Below, piece by piece: positions 26,273-34,904 of a DNA stretch of 64,000 bases; within the stretch, counting starts at the first letter, position 1, and every line of letters starts with the position of its first letter. The DNA lies in contig JADJVQ010000009.1 of NCBI GenBank assembly GCA_016710525.1, positions 1-64,000 of the forward strand. Reading direction: 5' to 3'. The translations under genes were made by a program, and so were the position numbers. The stretch is from Burkholderiaceae bacterium (GTDB lineage: Bacteria > Pseudomonadota > Gammaproteobacteria > Burkholderiales > Burkholderiaceae_E). Under the pieces are notes generated by a model. The model saw only the letters and a list, made by a program, of their open reading frames with translations, was not told the DNA's origin and did no database searches.

Positions 26273-28555
26273 ATGACTGCTCCTGACGGCCGGTTCCTGG
26301 CCAACGACTCCCTGCCCCTGCGCGGCATCAAGGTGGTGGAGCTGTCGCACATGATCATGGGGCCGGTCACCGGCATGATCCTGGCCGACCTCGGCGCCGA
26401 GGTGATCAAGATCGAGCCGATCGAGGGCGACAACACCCGCCGCCTGAAGGGCTCCGGCATCGGTTATTTCCCGGTGTTCAGCCGCAACAAGCAAAGCCTG
26501 GCGGTGGACCTGAAATCGCCCGATGGCCAGGCGCTGGTGCGTGATCTGGCCGGGCGCGCCGACATGCTGGTCGAGAACTTTCGCGACGACAGCCTGGCAC
26601 AGTACGGCCTGGACTACGCCGCGCTGTCGAGCGTCAATCCCGGCCTCATCTACATCTCGCTGAAGGGCTTCCTGTCGGGGCCGTACCAGTCGCGCACCGC
26701 GCTGGACGAAGTGGTCCAGATGATGGGCGGCATGGCCCAGATCAATGGCGACGGCCAGACCCCCCGCCGGGTCGCGCCCTCGGCCAACGACATCCTGGGC
26801 GGCACCTTCGGCGTGGTCGGCGCGCTGGCAGCCTTGAACGATCGCCAGCGCACCGGCCGTGGCCGGCACATCCGTTCGGGTCTGTTCGAGACCAATCTGC
26901 TGCTGGTGGCGCAGTTCATCGCGCAGTACCAGCTGACCGGCACGCCGGCCATTCCGGTCGGGCGCACCCGCAAGCCGCCCTGGGGGGTGTACGACATCTT
27001 CGAAACCGCCGATGGCCGCATCTTCGTGGCGGTGGTGAGCGACGCCCAGTGGCGCAGCTTCGCGCGGGTTTTCCTGCCGCCCGAGTTCGCCGACGACGAG
27101 CGGCTGCGCACGGCGGTCCAGCGCGAGGCCGCGCGCGACTGGGTGGTGCCGCAGGTGGCGGCGGCGCTCAAGCACTGGAAGTCGGCCGAGCTGTGCGCGG
27201 CGCTGGAGGCCGCGGGCCTGTCGTACGGGCCGATCCGCGAGCCGCACGATCTGCTGGACGATCCGCACCTGCGCGAAGGCGAGGCCCTGATCGACACGCG
27301 CCTGCCCTCGGGCGAACAGATTGCCGCGGCGGCGCTGCCGATCGAATTCGACGGCCGCAAGGCCGGCAAGCGCAGCGATCCGGCGCCGGTGGGCGGCGAT
27401 ACGCGCGCGGTGCTGGCCGGGCTGGGGCTGACCCCGGAACGCATCGAGGCGCTGCTGGCCAGCGGCGCCGTCGGATCCCCGCGAAACCCTAAAATCGCCG
27501 CTGGCGGCCTCAGCCGCCCGCCAGCACCCCCGCCGCCGACTCCTCCGACCCCGCGCCCCGCGATCCGTATGCCCCTTGTTTCCTGGAGACTTCCGATGCT
27601 GCTGCGTTCCCTGCTCGCCCTGTTCCTGATGTCGGCCGCCGTGCTGTCGCAGGCTCAGGGGTTCCCGTCGCAACCGATCAAGATGATCATTCCGTCCACT
27701 CCGGGCGGCGGCACCGACTTCATCGGCCGCCTGATCACCAGCAAGCTGGCCGAGATCAATGGCTGGACGATGCTGCCGGTGAACCGCCCCGGCGCCGGCA
27801 CCGCGCTGGGACTGGCCGAAGCGGCGAAGGGCAATCCCTCCGGTCATGAACTGGTGATCGCGCAGACCGACAACGTCTCGCTCATTCCGCTGCTGATGAA
27901 GGTGTCCTACGACCCGATCAAGGATCTGGTGCCGGTGGCGCTGGTCGCGACGACCCCGATGGTGCTGATCGTGCCGACCGCATCGCCCTACAAGACACTG
28001 GGCGACGCCATCGCCGCGGCCAAGGCGGCGCCCGGCACGATCACCTATGGGACCTCCGGTACCGGCGGATCGGTGCACATCGCGATCGAGCGGCTGCAGG
28101 TGGCCGCCGGCTTCAAGATGCAGCACGTGCCCTACAAGGGCTCGACACCGGCACTGGCCGACCTGGTGGGCGGCCACCTGGGCTTCGCCGGCTCGTCGAT
28201 CTCGTCGGCGGCCTCGCTGCTGGCGGCCGGCAAGATCCGCGCGCTGGCGGTGACTTCGCCCAAGCGCAATCCGGCGCTGCCCGATGTGCCGTCGGTGGCC
28301 GAACTGGGCTACAAGGATTTCTCGGTGGTGTCGTACTACGGGGTGATGGCGCCCGCCGGCCTGCCGGCTGCGGTTCAGGCGCGCCTGAATGCCGACATCA
28401 ACAAGATCCTGCAGCGGCCCGAGGCGCGCACGGCGCTGCTGGCCCAGGGCCTGGAGCCCAGCCCGCTGACCTCGGACGAATTCGGCGCGCTGATCCGGGC
28501 CGACATCCAGAAGTCCCGTGAGGTGATCTCGAGCGCGGGCATCAAGGTCGAATAA
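26273..28555 (+). CDS. CaiB/BaiF CoA-transferase, fused in frame to a Bug-type binding protein
   Basis: Residues 1 to about 405 form a family III CoA-transferase: LRGIKVVELSHMIMGPVTGMILADLGAEVIKIEP, NKQSLAVDLKSPDGQ, the Asp-containing VENFRDDSLAQYGLDY, and GLFETNLLLVAQF. No stop codon follows. The frame continues through a Pro-rich linker (residues about 412-432) and then reads the signal peptide and body of a Bug protein. A normal CoA-transferase of this type is close to 400 residues, so either the separating stop has been lost (real or through an indel) or the pair is truly a read-through fusion. The internal signal peptide argues that the second half is normally translated separately, from ATG 27596. 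Confidence 0.75.
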   Translation: MTAPDGRFLANDSLPLRGIKVVELSHMIMGPVTGMILADLGAEVIKIEPIEGDNTRRLKGSGIGYFPVFSRNKQSLAVDLKSPDGQALVRDLAGRADMLVENFRDDSLAQYGLDYAALSSVNPGLIYISLKGFLSGPYQSRTALDEVVQMMGGMAQINGDGQTPRRVAPSANDILGGTFGVVGALAALNDRQRTGRGRHIRSGLFETNLLLVAQFIAQYQLTGTPAIPVGRTRKPPWGVYDIFETADGRIFVAVVSDAQWRSFARVFLPPEFADDERLRTAVQREAARDWVVPQVAAALKHWKSAELCAALEAAGLSYGPIREPHDLLDDPHLREGEALIDTRLPSGEQIAAAALPIEFDGRKAGKRSDPAPVGGDTRAVLAGLGLTPERIEALLASGAVGSPRNPKIAAGGLSRPPAPPPPTPPTPRPAIRMPLVSWRLPMLLRSLLALFLMSAAVLSQAQGFPSQPIKMIIPSTPGGGTDFIGRLITSKLAEINGWTMLPVNRPGAGTALGLAEAAKGNPSGHELVIAQTDNVSLIPLLMKVSYDPIKDLVPVALVATTPMVLIVPTASPYKTLGDAIAAAKAAPGTITYGTSGTGGSVHIAIERLQVAAGFKMQHVPYKGSTPALADLVGGHLGFAGSSISSAASLLAAGKIRALAVTSPKRNPALPDVPSVAELGYKDFSVVSYYGVMAPAGLPAAVQARLNADINKILQRPEARTALLAQGLEPSPLTSDEFGALIRADIQKSREVISSAGIKVE
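27596..28555 (+). CDS. Bug/TctC-family periplasmic binding protein (internal start)
   Basis: A tripartite-tricarboxylate-transporter-type solute receptor of about 319 residues. From ATG 27596, with GGAGA six bases upstream (27585-27589), it opens with a typical signal peptide (LLRSLLALFLMSAAVLSQAQG) and the Bug motif FPSQPIKMIIPSTPGGGTDFIGR. VNRPGAGT, GTSGTGGSVHIAIE, VPYKGSTPALADLVGG and LPDVPSVAELG follow. A TAAAAT sequence at 27490-27495 could serve as a -10 box. No TctA/TctB membrane genes are near, as is usual for Bug proteins in betaproteobacteria. The ligand is unknown. The same frame is open upstream into the CoA-transferase. Confidence 0.85.
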   Translation: MLLRSLLALFLMSAAVLSQAQGFPSQPIKMIIPSTPGGGTDFIGRLITSKLAEINGWTMLPVNRPGAGTALGLAEAAKGNPSGHELVIAQTDNVSLIPLLMKVSYDPIKDLVPVALVATTPMVLIVPTASPYKTLGDAIAAAKAAPGTITYGTSGTGGSVHIAIERLQVAAGFKMQHVPYKGSTPALADLVGGHLGFAGSSISSAASLLAAGKIRALAVTSPKRNPALPDVPSVAELGYKDFSVVSYYGVMAPAGLPAAVQARLNADINKILQRPEARTALLAQGLEPSPLTSDEFGALIRADIQKSREVISSAGIKVE

Positions 28556-28661
28556 CCCGCCTCTTATCCGCTGACCGCCCGGGCGCCTTGCCGCATGGCA
28601 GGCGCGCATAATCCGGGCATTGCCCTGTCTGAGCGCCGCCGACCGCGGCCTGTCGCCTTCC

Positions 28662-29489
28662 ATGACTTATTGCGTCGCCATCAAACTGAACGCCGGACTG
28701 GTGTTCCTGTCGGATTCGCGCACCAACGCCGGCCTGGACCAGATCAGCACCTTTCGCAAGATGATCGTCTACGAACGGCGCGACGACCGCTTCATGGTCC
28801 TGCTGTCGGCGGGCAACCTGTCGATCGCCCAGTCGGTGCGCGAGATCCTGCAGGTCGAGAAGCTCAAGGACGACGAAGACGGCGAATCGATCAGCATCTG
28901 GAACGCGCGCAGCATGTTCGATGCCGCGCGCGTGCTGGGCGCGGCGGTGCGCCGGGTGCACGATCGCGATGCCGACTCGCTGAAGAACGCCGGGGTCGAC
29001 TTCAATGTGTCGCTGATCTTCGGCGGCCAGATCAAGGGCGAGGGCATGCGGCTGTACCAGGTGTATTCGGCCGGCAACTTCATCGAGGCCACGCCCGAGA
29101 CGCCGTACTTCCAGATCGGCGAATCCAAGTACGGCAAACCGGTGCTCGACCGGGTGATCACGCCCGAGACGCCGCTGGACGAGGCGGCCAAGTGCGCGCT
29201 GGTGTCGATGGACTCGACGCTGAAGTCCAATCTGTCCGTGGGCCTGCCGCTGGATCTGGTGGTCTACGAGGTCGAGCGCTTCGAGACCGACAAAGTGGTG
29301 TGCATCGACGAGAACAACCCGTATTTCCAGATGCTGCACGGCAGCTGGGGCCACAAGCTGCGCGAGGTGTTCGACAGCATCGAAGACCCGGTGTGGAACG
29401 GTGCGCAGACCGACATCCCCCTGAAGGTGACCGGCGGGCGCAGCAAGCCGCTGGGCAAGATCCGCTCGCCGGACGAGCGGCTGATCTAG
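28662..29489 (+). CDS. Proteasome-type protease Anbu (bacterial proteasome homologue)
   Basis: A 275-residue Ntn-hydrolase of the Anbu family. Starting at ATG 28662 the second residue is Thr (MTYCVAIKLNAGLVFLSDSR), the expected N-terminal nucleophile after Met removal. The following SDSRTNAGLDQISTFRKM carries the conserved Asp and Lys region of the active site. LLSAGNLSIAQ, FNVSLIFGG and TPETPLDEAAKCALVSMDST are family segments. Anbu often lies with genes for an ATP-grasp protein, an alpha-E protein and a transglutaminase; none is next to it here. The longer frame from 28620 would bury the Thr, so it is rejected. Confidence 0.9.
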   Translation: MTYCVAIKLNAGLVFLSDSRTNAGLDQISTFRKMIVYERRDDRFMVLLSAGNLSIAQSVREILQVEKLKDDEDGESISIWNARSMFDAARVLGAAVRRVHDRDADSLKNAGVDFNVSLIFGGQIKGEGMRLYQVYSAGNFIEATPETPYFQIGESKYGKPVLDRVITPETPLDEAAKCALVSMDSTLKSNLSVGLPLDLVVYEVERFETDKVVCIDENNPYFQMLHGSWGHKLREVFDSIEDPVWNGAQTDIPLKVTGGRSKPLGKIRSPDERLI

Positions 29490-29691
29490 AGCGCTAGAGC
29501 GGCTCCCGTCGCGACCGTTGATTTCTGGCGTCTGCCTGCTCGAGACAGCATTGCGTCGGAACGTCCTGCGACGTGCTTGCGAAGCGCAGATCGAAGGCGC
29601 GTCGTTCGGTGATCGGTCGAATGGGTATTGGGGCGGGTGGACGATTTCCAGGCGACGATCCGGCCCATGACACGCCTTGATACCTCTGAGT

Positions 29692-29941
29692 CGCCCCGCG
29701 CCGCGCCCCCCCCCGGCGCCCCCCCCCCGCGGGGGCCCCGCCCGCCCCCCCCCCGCCCCCCGGGGGGCCCCCCCCGCCGCGGCGGGCGGCCGCCCGGGCG
29801 GCCCGCCCCCCCCCCCCCCCCCCCCCCGGCCCCCGCGCCCCGGGCCCCCCCCCCCCCCCGCCCCCCCCCGCGGGGGGGCCCCCCCCCCCCCCCCCCCGCC
29901 CCCCCCCCCCCCGGGGGGGCGGGGCCGCCCCGGGGCGCCCC
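29692..29941. repeat. 250-base tract of pure G and C, mostly poly-C
   Basis: Not one A or T occurs between the T at 29691 and the T at 29942. C runs of up to about 22 alternate with shorter G runs. Nothing else in the window resembles it. It abuts the conserved start of a CbiX gene, whose first codons it replaces. Low-quality or two-colour-chemistry base calls are the likeliest cause. The preceding stretch 29490-29691 has ordinary composition, but I see no gene or signal in it. Confidence 0.9.
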
Positions 29942-30297
29942 TGTTCGCGCACGGCGCCCGCGACCCCGAATGGCGGGTGCCGGTCGACGCGATGGCCGCG
30001 TTGCTGCGCCAGTCGATGCCCGGCGTGCGGGTGGCGGTGGCGTTTCTCGAGTTCATGACGCCCACGCTGGGCGAGGCGATCGACGAGGCGGCGCTGGCTG
30101 GCGCGCAGCGGGTGTCGATCGCGCCATTGTTCTGGGCCGAAGGCGGTCACCTCAAGCGTGAGGTGCCCGAACTGATCGACGCCGCCCAGACTCGCCATCC
30201 GCATCTGCGCATCGACCGCTGGCCGGTGCTGGGCCACAGCGCCGAGGTGCTGGCCGCGCTGGCGGGTGTCTACCAGGCGCACTGGCAGCGCGGCTGA
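29941..30297 (+). CDS. CbiX-type sirohydrochlorin chelatase, 5' end obscured
   Basis: Recognisable CbiX(small)-type chelatase sequence begins at 29941 with LFAHGARDPEWRVP, carrying the first metal-binding His, and continues through VAVAFLEFMTPTLGEA to the second His in WAEGGHLKREVPEL and the end at 30297. Small CbiX proteins are about 120-125 residues, so only a few N-terminal codons are hidden in the G/C tract. The longer upstream frame is an artefact of that tract. It inserts metal into sirohydrochlorin; with cobA and nirB in the same region, iron insertion for siroheme is a reasonable inference, but cobalt is also possible. Confidence 0.75.
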   Translation: MFAHGARDPEWRVPVDAMAALLRQSMPGVRVAVAFLEFMTPTLGEAIDEAALAGAQRVSIAPLFWAEGGHLKREVPELIDAAQTRHPHLRIDRWPVLGHSAEVLAALAGVYQAHWQRG

Positions 30298-30320
30298 GTG
30301 GCTCGTCCTGGCGGCTGGCC

Positions 30321-30356
30321 TTGACATCCAGACAGTCGATCGGTAGTTTCTTACCG
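30321..30356 (+). promoter_or_regulatory. Promoter and operator-like dyad of the AbrB-PIN module
   Basis: A perfect TTGACA (30321-30326) and TAGTTT (30344-30349) are spaced by 17 bases. The -10 box is embedded in an inverted repeat CGGTA-N6-TACCG (30341-30356), a good place for autorepression by the AbrB-type antitoxin, whose gene starts 53 bases further on. Confidence 0.6.
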
Positions 30357-30409
30357 TTAGATCCTACTTTCCGACTCAACGCATCGAACCCCGTACGCAT
30401 GAGGTTGTC

Positions 30410-30664
30410 GTGCCCGAAGCCCGCCTCCGCCCGAAAGGGCAGATCACGATTCCGTCGAGCATCCTCGAGAAGGCCAATCTCGCCGAAGACATGACATTCG
30501 AGGTGGCGCTGGTCAACGGAGTGATCACCCTGACCCCCAAACCCAAAGCGTCAGCCCGCGAAGACCTGATGAGCTATGCCGGCATGCTCGAAGACGCCTG
30601 GGGCGACACGCCGCAGGCGGTCGAACGCGCAGTCAAGGGCCTGCGCGACGCATGGGAGCGGTAG
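30410..30664 (+). CDS. AbrB/MazE/SpoVT-family antitoxin
   Basis: An 84-residue protein. Residues 4-48 form the swapped-hairpin DNA-binding fold (RLRPKGQITIPSSILEKANLAEDMTFEV ... GVITLTPK). The C-terminal part (residues 49-84) would wrap the partner toxin. Start is GTG 30410 with GAGG at 30401. It overlaps the PIN-domain gene by 13 bases, the usual arrangement for a type II toxin-antitoxin pair in which the antitoxin comes first and represses the operon. Confidence 0.88.
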   Translation: MPEARLRPKGQITIPSSILEKANLAEDMTFEVALVNGVITLTPKPKASAREDLMSYAGMLEDAWGDTPQAVERAVKGLRDAWER

Positions 30665-31110
30665 ATGCCTTGTTGACCCGCGTGGCGGGCCAGCGGGTCT
30701 ATATCGACGCGAACTTCTTCATCTATTTCTTGAGCAGGGCCCAGCCCTACTTCGACGCGGTTGTGCCCGTATTCCAGGCCTGCGACGCGGGGCGATTTGC
30801 CGGCGTCACTGGGGATGCCGCCGTGGCTGAGGTGATGGTCCATCCTTATCGCTCGAAGAATCCGAGCGAGATCGCTCGCGTCAAATCGCTGTTCTCGCGC
30901 GCCGGCTTCGTGAGCGTTATCGCGCATGACGCGGCGGATTTCGATCTGGCGGCCCAGTGCCGCGCTGAATCAAGAATGCGAATGATGGATGCGCTTCACT
31001 ACGCAACGGCTCTCGGCGCCGGATGCCGTTTCCTGCTTACCAACGACCATGATTTCAAGGCTGTTGGCGGGCTCGAAGTGATATCGATCGATTCATTGCT
31101 TGGCCAGTGA
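30652..31110 (+). CDS. PIN-domain toxin (VapC-like ribonuclease)
   Basis: A 152-residue PIN-domain protein. The four acidic positions of the Mg-dependent nuclease are visible: Asp in VYIDANFFIYF (about residue 19), Glu in AAVAEVMVHPY, Asp in MMDALHYATA and Asp in LTNDHDFKAV. The ATG at 30652 lies inside the antitoxin gene, so translation is probably coupled. VapC-type toxins cleave tRNA or rRNA; the target here is unknown. The nuclease residues look complete, so the toxin is probably active. Confidence 0.87.
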   Translation: MGAVDALLTRVAGQRVYIDANFFIYFLSRAQPYFDAVVPVFQACDAGRFAGVTGDAAVAEVMVHPYRSKNPSEIARVKSLFSRAGFVSVIAHDAADFDLAAQCRAESRMRMMDALHYATALGAGCRFLLTNDHDFKAVGGLEVISIDSLLGQ

Positions 31111-31160
31111 TGCAGGCAGGGCTCCTGTCCGCCGTCCGTTTGTCCAGCAGTCCAGATTGA

Positions 31161-33741
31161 TCATGCCCGTGCCGCGCGCCGCATCCGCCGTCCCTGCAGC
31201 CACCACACCATCAGCCCCAGCAGGCTTGCCGGGATCAGCACCCAGTGCGGCGAGGGCCGCTGCGGATTGGGCAGGCGCAGCTCGTTGAGCTTGTAGCCCT
31301 GCTCGACGCCCAGCTTGCGGGCGCGGCTGCCGAACTTGACGCTGGCGATCTCGACATCGCTGCCCAGCTGGCTGAGCGTGACGCCGCCGGCGCGCAGCCG
31401 TTCGCGGCCGTTGGCGCCTTCGCCCATCGGCAGCGCGACGGTCTTGGTGATGGCGTCGCCGTCGGCATCGGTGCCGGCAATGCCGACCACCAGCCATTCA
31501 TCGGCGGACAAGGTGTCGGCGACCTTGTAGACATCGGCCGCTGGCGCGCTCACGTACTTCGGCGAAAAGCGGTCGATGACCCAGTCGGGCCGGAAGAACA
31601 GGAAGGTGGCGAGCAGCAGCACTGCGACTTCCGGCCAGGTGCAGCGCACCCGAAACCAGCCCATCGTGGCCGCGGCGAACAGCAGCGATGCCACCGTGCC
31701 GCCCGCGCACACCAGCACCACATCGACCCAAGAGCCGACCCCGATCAGCAGCAGCTGCGGGTTGAAGATGAACACGAACGGCAGCACCGTGGTGCGCAGG
31801 CTGTACCAGGTGGCCTGCCAGCCGGTGGCGTTCGGGTCGTCGCCCGAAATGGCCGCCGCCGCGTAGGACGCCAGCCCGACCGGCGGGGTCACGTCGGCCA
31901 TGATGCCGAAATAGAAGACGAACAGGTGCACCGCGATCAGCGGAATGACCAGGCCGCTGCGCGCGCCCAGTTCGACGATGACGGGCGCCATCAGCGTGGC
32001 CACCAGGATGTAGTTGGCGGTGGTCGGCACGCCGGCGCCGATCAGCAGGCAGATGAAGGCGGTCAGCACCAGCATGATCAGCACGTTGCCGGCCGAGACC
32101 GCCTCGACCAGGTCGGTCATCATCAGGCCCACGCCGGTGAGCGTGATCGCGCCCACGATCAGCCCGGCGCTGGCGCAGGCCACGCCGATGCCGATCATGT
32201 TGCGTGCGCCCAGCACCAGGCCCTTCCAGAGATCGGACAGTCCCTTGCGCCAGGCCGTCTGCAGCGAACCGACGCGCCGGAACGCAAACAGCATCAGCGG
32301 CTGCGCCAGCACCAGCACGATGGCAGCCGAGGTGGCCCAGAAAGCAGACAGGCCGGGGGAGAGCTCCTCGGCCATCAGGCACCAAAGCAGCACCACGATC
32401 GGGATGAAGAAGTGCAGGCCAGCGCGCATGGTCGGCCAGGGCTGCGGCAGGTGGATGGCCGGACTGTTCAAGTCGTCCTGTGGCACGTCGGGGTAGCGCG
32501 ACGAGTAGGCCATCAGTCCCACGTAGGCCAGCACGGCGCCAATGCGCCCAGCACCCAGCCCGCCTGCGCGCCCGCGACGGCCTTCAGGCCGGTGATCGCG
32601 AAGTAGATCAGGGCCAGCGCCGCGCAGTTCCGCTGACTCCCAGGCCCCATCCCAGGAAACGCTGGCGCCAGTTCGGGATCCGTTCGCGGGTCAGCGGCTC
32701 GATGCCGTGCTTCAGGGCCTCGAGGTGCACGATGTAGAACAGCGCAATGTACGAAATGATCGCTGGCAGCGCCGCGTGGCTTGACGATCTCCCATACGGG
32801 ATGCCGACGTACTCGACCATCAGGAAGGCGGCCGCGCCCATGACAGGCGGCATGATCTGGCCATTGACCGACGAGGCAGCCTCGATCGCGCCGGCCTTCA
32901 CGCCCGAGTAGCCGGTGCGCTTCATCAGCGGAATGGTGAAGATGCCCCCGGAAACCACGTTGGAGACCGACGAGCCCGACACCACGCCGTTCAGCGCCGA
33001 CGAGACCACCGCCACCTTGGCCGGCCCGCCGCGCAGATGGCCGAGCAGCGCCAGCGACATCTGCAGCATGAAATTGCCGGCGCCGGCGATGTCCAGCAGC
33101 GTGCCGAACAGCACGAACAGAAAGATGAACTGCACCGAGACGCCCAGCGCCACGCCGTAGACGCCTTCGGTGGTCAGCCACATGTGCGAGATGAAGCGCT
33201 GCAGCGACGCGCCCTTGTGCAGGATCACGTCGGGCATGTACGGGCCGGCGAACACGAAGGCCAGGAACACGCCGGTGGTGATCAGCATGCCCATGCCCAT
33301 CGCGCGCCGGGTGGCCTCGAGCATCACAGCCACGCCGACCAGGCCGACCGCGATGTCGAAACGGGTCGGCTGGCCGGGCCGCGTCGCCAGTTCGCTATAG
33401 AACAAAAAGAGGTAGGCGGCGCAAAATGCGCCGACCGCGGCCAGCAGCCAGTCGGTCCAGGGCACGGCGGTACGCGACGAGCGCCGCAGTGCCGGATACG
33501 AGCAAAACGCGAGGAACACCGAAAACGCGAGATGGATCGCGCGCGCCTCGGTGTCGTTGAAGATGCCCGCGCCGACCACGAAGGGCAGGGGCGAGGCATA
33601 CCAGAGCTGGAACAGCGACCACAGCCCGGCGACCAGCGCGAGCCCCTTGCCCACGCCGCCGCCCGGCTCGCGTCCGCCGAGGTCTGCCTCCTTGACCAGC
33701 TGATCGAGTTCGGTCGGTGTGTACTGATGCAGCTGGGTCAT
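31161..33741 (-). pseudogene. Fused TRAP transporter permease (4TM/12TM), disrupted by indels
   Basis: Read leftward from 33741, an N-terminal piece to 32608 and a C-terminal piece from 32534 to 31161 together form a fused DctQM-type TRAP permease with a C-terminal DUF3394 region (after CTWPEVAVLLL). Typical TRAP segments are present: SALNGVVSGSSVSNVVSGG, IEAASSVNGQIMPPVMGAAAFLM, GAGVPTTANYILVATLMAP and GIMADVTPPVGLA. The pieces are joined by a middle frame (32520-32640: LALIYFAITGLKAVAG). Frame changes occur near 32540 and 32620-32640. A compensating indel pair (near 32778 and 32794) scrambles the expected EIVKHA segment. Four indels within 260 bases suggest poor sequence rather than decay. 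It partners the TAXI receptor at 33779. Confidence 0.85.
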
Positions 33742-33778
33742 GGCCGCTTTCGTGAGGAGGGCAGGGCGGACGCGCGCT

Positions 33779-34756
33779 TTATTTGATCCAGCCCTTTTCG
33801 CGGTAGTAGCGGGCAGCCCCTTCGTGCAGCGGCGCCGACAGGCCGTCCTTGACCATGTTCTCGGGCTTCAGGTGAGCCAGCGCCGGGTGCAGCTTCTTGA
33901 ACTCGTCGAAGTTGTCGAACACCGCCTTGACGATCTGGTAGACGGACTCGGCCGGCGCCTTGCTCGACGAGACCACGGTGGCGAGCACGCCATAGGTGCT
34001 GGTGGGGGCAGGATTGTTCGGGTACAGGCCGCCGGGAATCACCGCCTTGGCGTAGTAGGGCTTGTCGGCCACCAGCTTGTCCACCGCCGCCCCGGTCAGG
34101 GACACCAGCCGGGCGCCGCACGAGGTGGTCGGGTCCTGGATGTTGGCCGACGGGTGGCCCACGCCATAGTAGAAGCCGTCGATCTTGCCGTCGCACAGGG
34201 CCGGGCCGTGTTCGTCGGCCTTCAGCTCGGAGGCGAGCGCGAAGTCGCCGAGCTTCATGCCCATCGCGGCGATCAGCTCCTCCAGCGAGGCCCGTGTGCC
34301 GGAGCCGGGATTGCCGACGTTGAAGCGCTTGCCCTTGAAGTCGGCGAAGCTGCGGATACCGGCTTCCTTGCGCGCCAGCACGGTGAAGGGCTCGGGGTGC
34401 ACCGAAAACACCGAGCGCAGGTCGGCGTGGGCGCCGTCCTTGAACTGCGCCATGCCCTTGGTCGCATTGAACAGCACGTCGGACTGCGCAAAACCCAGGT
34501 CGAGCTCGCCGGCCTTGATGGTGTTGATGTTGAACACCGAGCCGCCGGTCGACTCGACCGAGCAGCGGATGCCGTGCTTGGCCCGGTCCTTGTTGACCAG
34601 GCGGCAGATCGCGCCGCCGGCCGCGTAGTACACGCCGGTCACGCCGCCGGTGCCGATGGTGACGAACTTCTGCTGGGCTGCCGCGGGCAGGGCGGTCAGG
34701 CCGGATGCCAATGCCAGCGCGCTGGCGAGGCATTTCAGGGTAAGACGTGGGCGCAT
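33779..34756 (-). CDS. TAXI-family TRAP transporter solute receptor
   Basis: A periplasmic receptor of 325 residues from ATG 34756. A signal peptide (residues 1-27, ending LPAAAQQ) is followed by the TAXI opening FVTIGTGGVTGVYYAAGGAICRLVN, the STGGSVFNINTIKAGELDLGFAQSD segment and KRFNVGNPGSGTRASLEEL. The gene precedes the fused TRAP permease by 37 bases on the same strand, so the two form a secondary importer. TAXI systems take up organic acids such as glutamate or 2-oxoglutarate; the substrate here is not evident. Confidence 0.9.
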   Translation of the reverse strand: MRPRLTLKCLASALALASGLTALPAAAQQKFVTIGTGGVTGVYYAAGGAICRLVNKDRAKHGIRCSVESTGGSVFNINTIKAGELDLGFAQSDVLFNATKGMAQFKDGAHADLRSVFSVHPEPFTVLARKEAGIRSFADFKGKRFNVGNPGSGTRASLEELIAAMGMKLGDFALASELKADEHGPALCDGKIDGFYYGVGHPSANIQDPTTSCGARLVSLTGAAVDKLVADKPYYAKAVIPGGLYPNNPAPTSTYGVLATVVSSSKAPAESVYQIVKAVFDNFDEFKKLHPALAHLKPENMVKDGLSAPLHEGAARYYREKGWIK

Positions 34757-34904
34757 TTGGACGATCTCCGCAATGAGAGGGATGGCTCGGTGCCGCCGCC
34801 CCGGCATTGGCGGCCGTTGCGGGACAGCGGCATCCCGATAGGTTAGTCGATTCGTCCGGAAATCTTCGCGATCGATGAACCGGCGGCGGCGCCGGTTCGC
34901 GACA

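Noticed and set aside
27490..27495. TAAAAT as a proven promoter for the Bug gene
   Set aside because: There is no convincing -35 box at the right distance; kept only as a remark.
29628..30161. Proline-rich protein encoded across the poly-C tract
   Set aside because: Pro/Arg/Gly runs simply translate the C/G homopolymers; the tract is probably a base-calling artefact.
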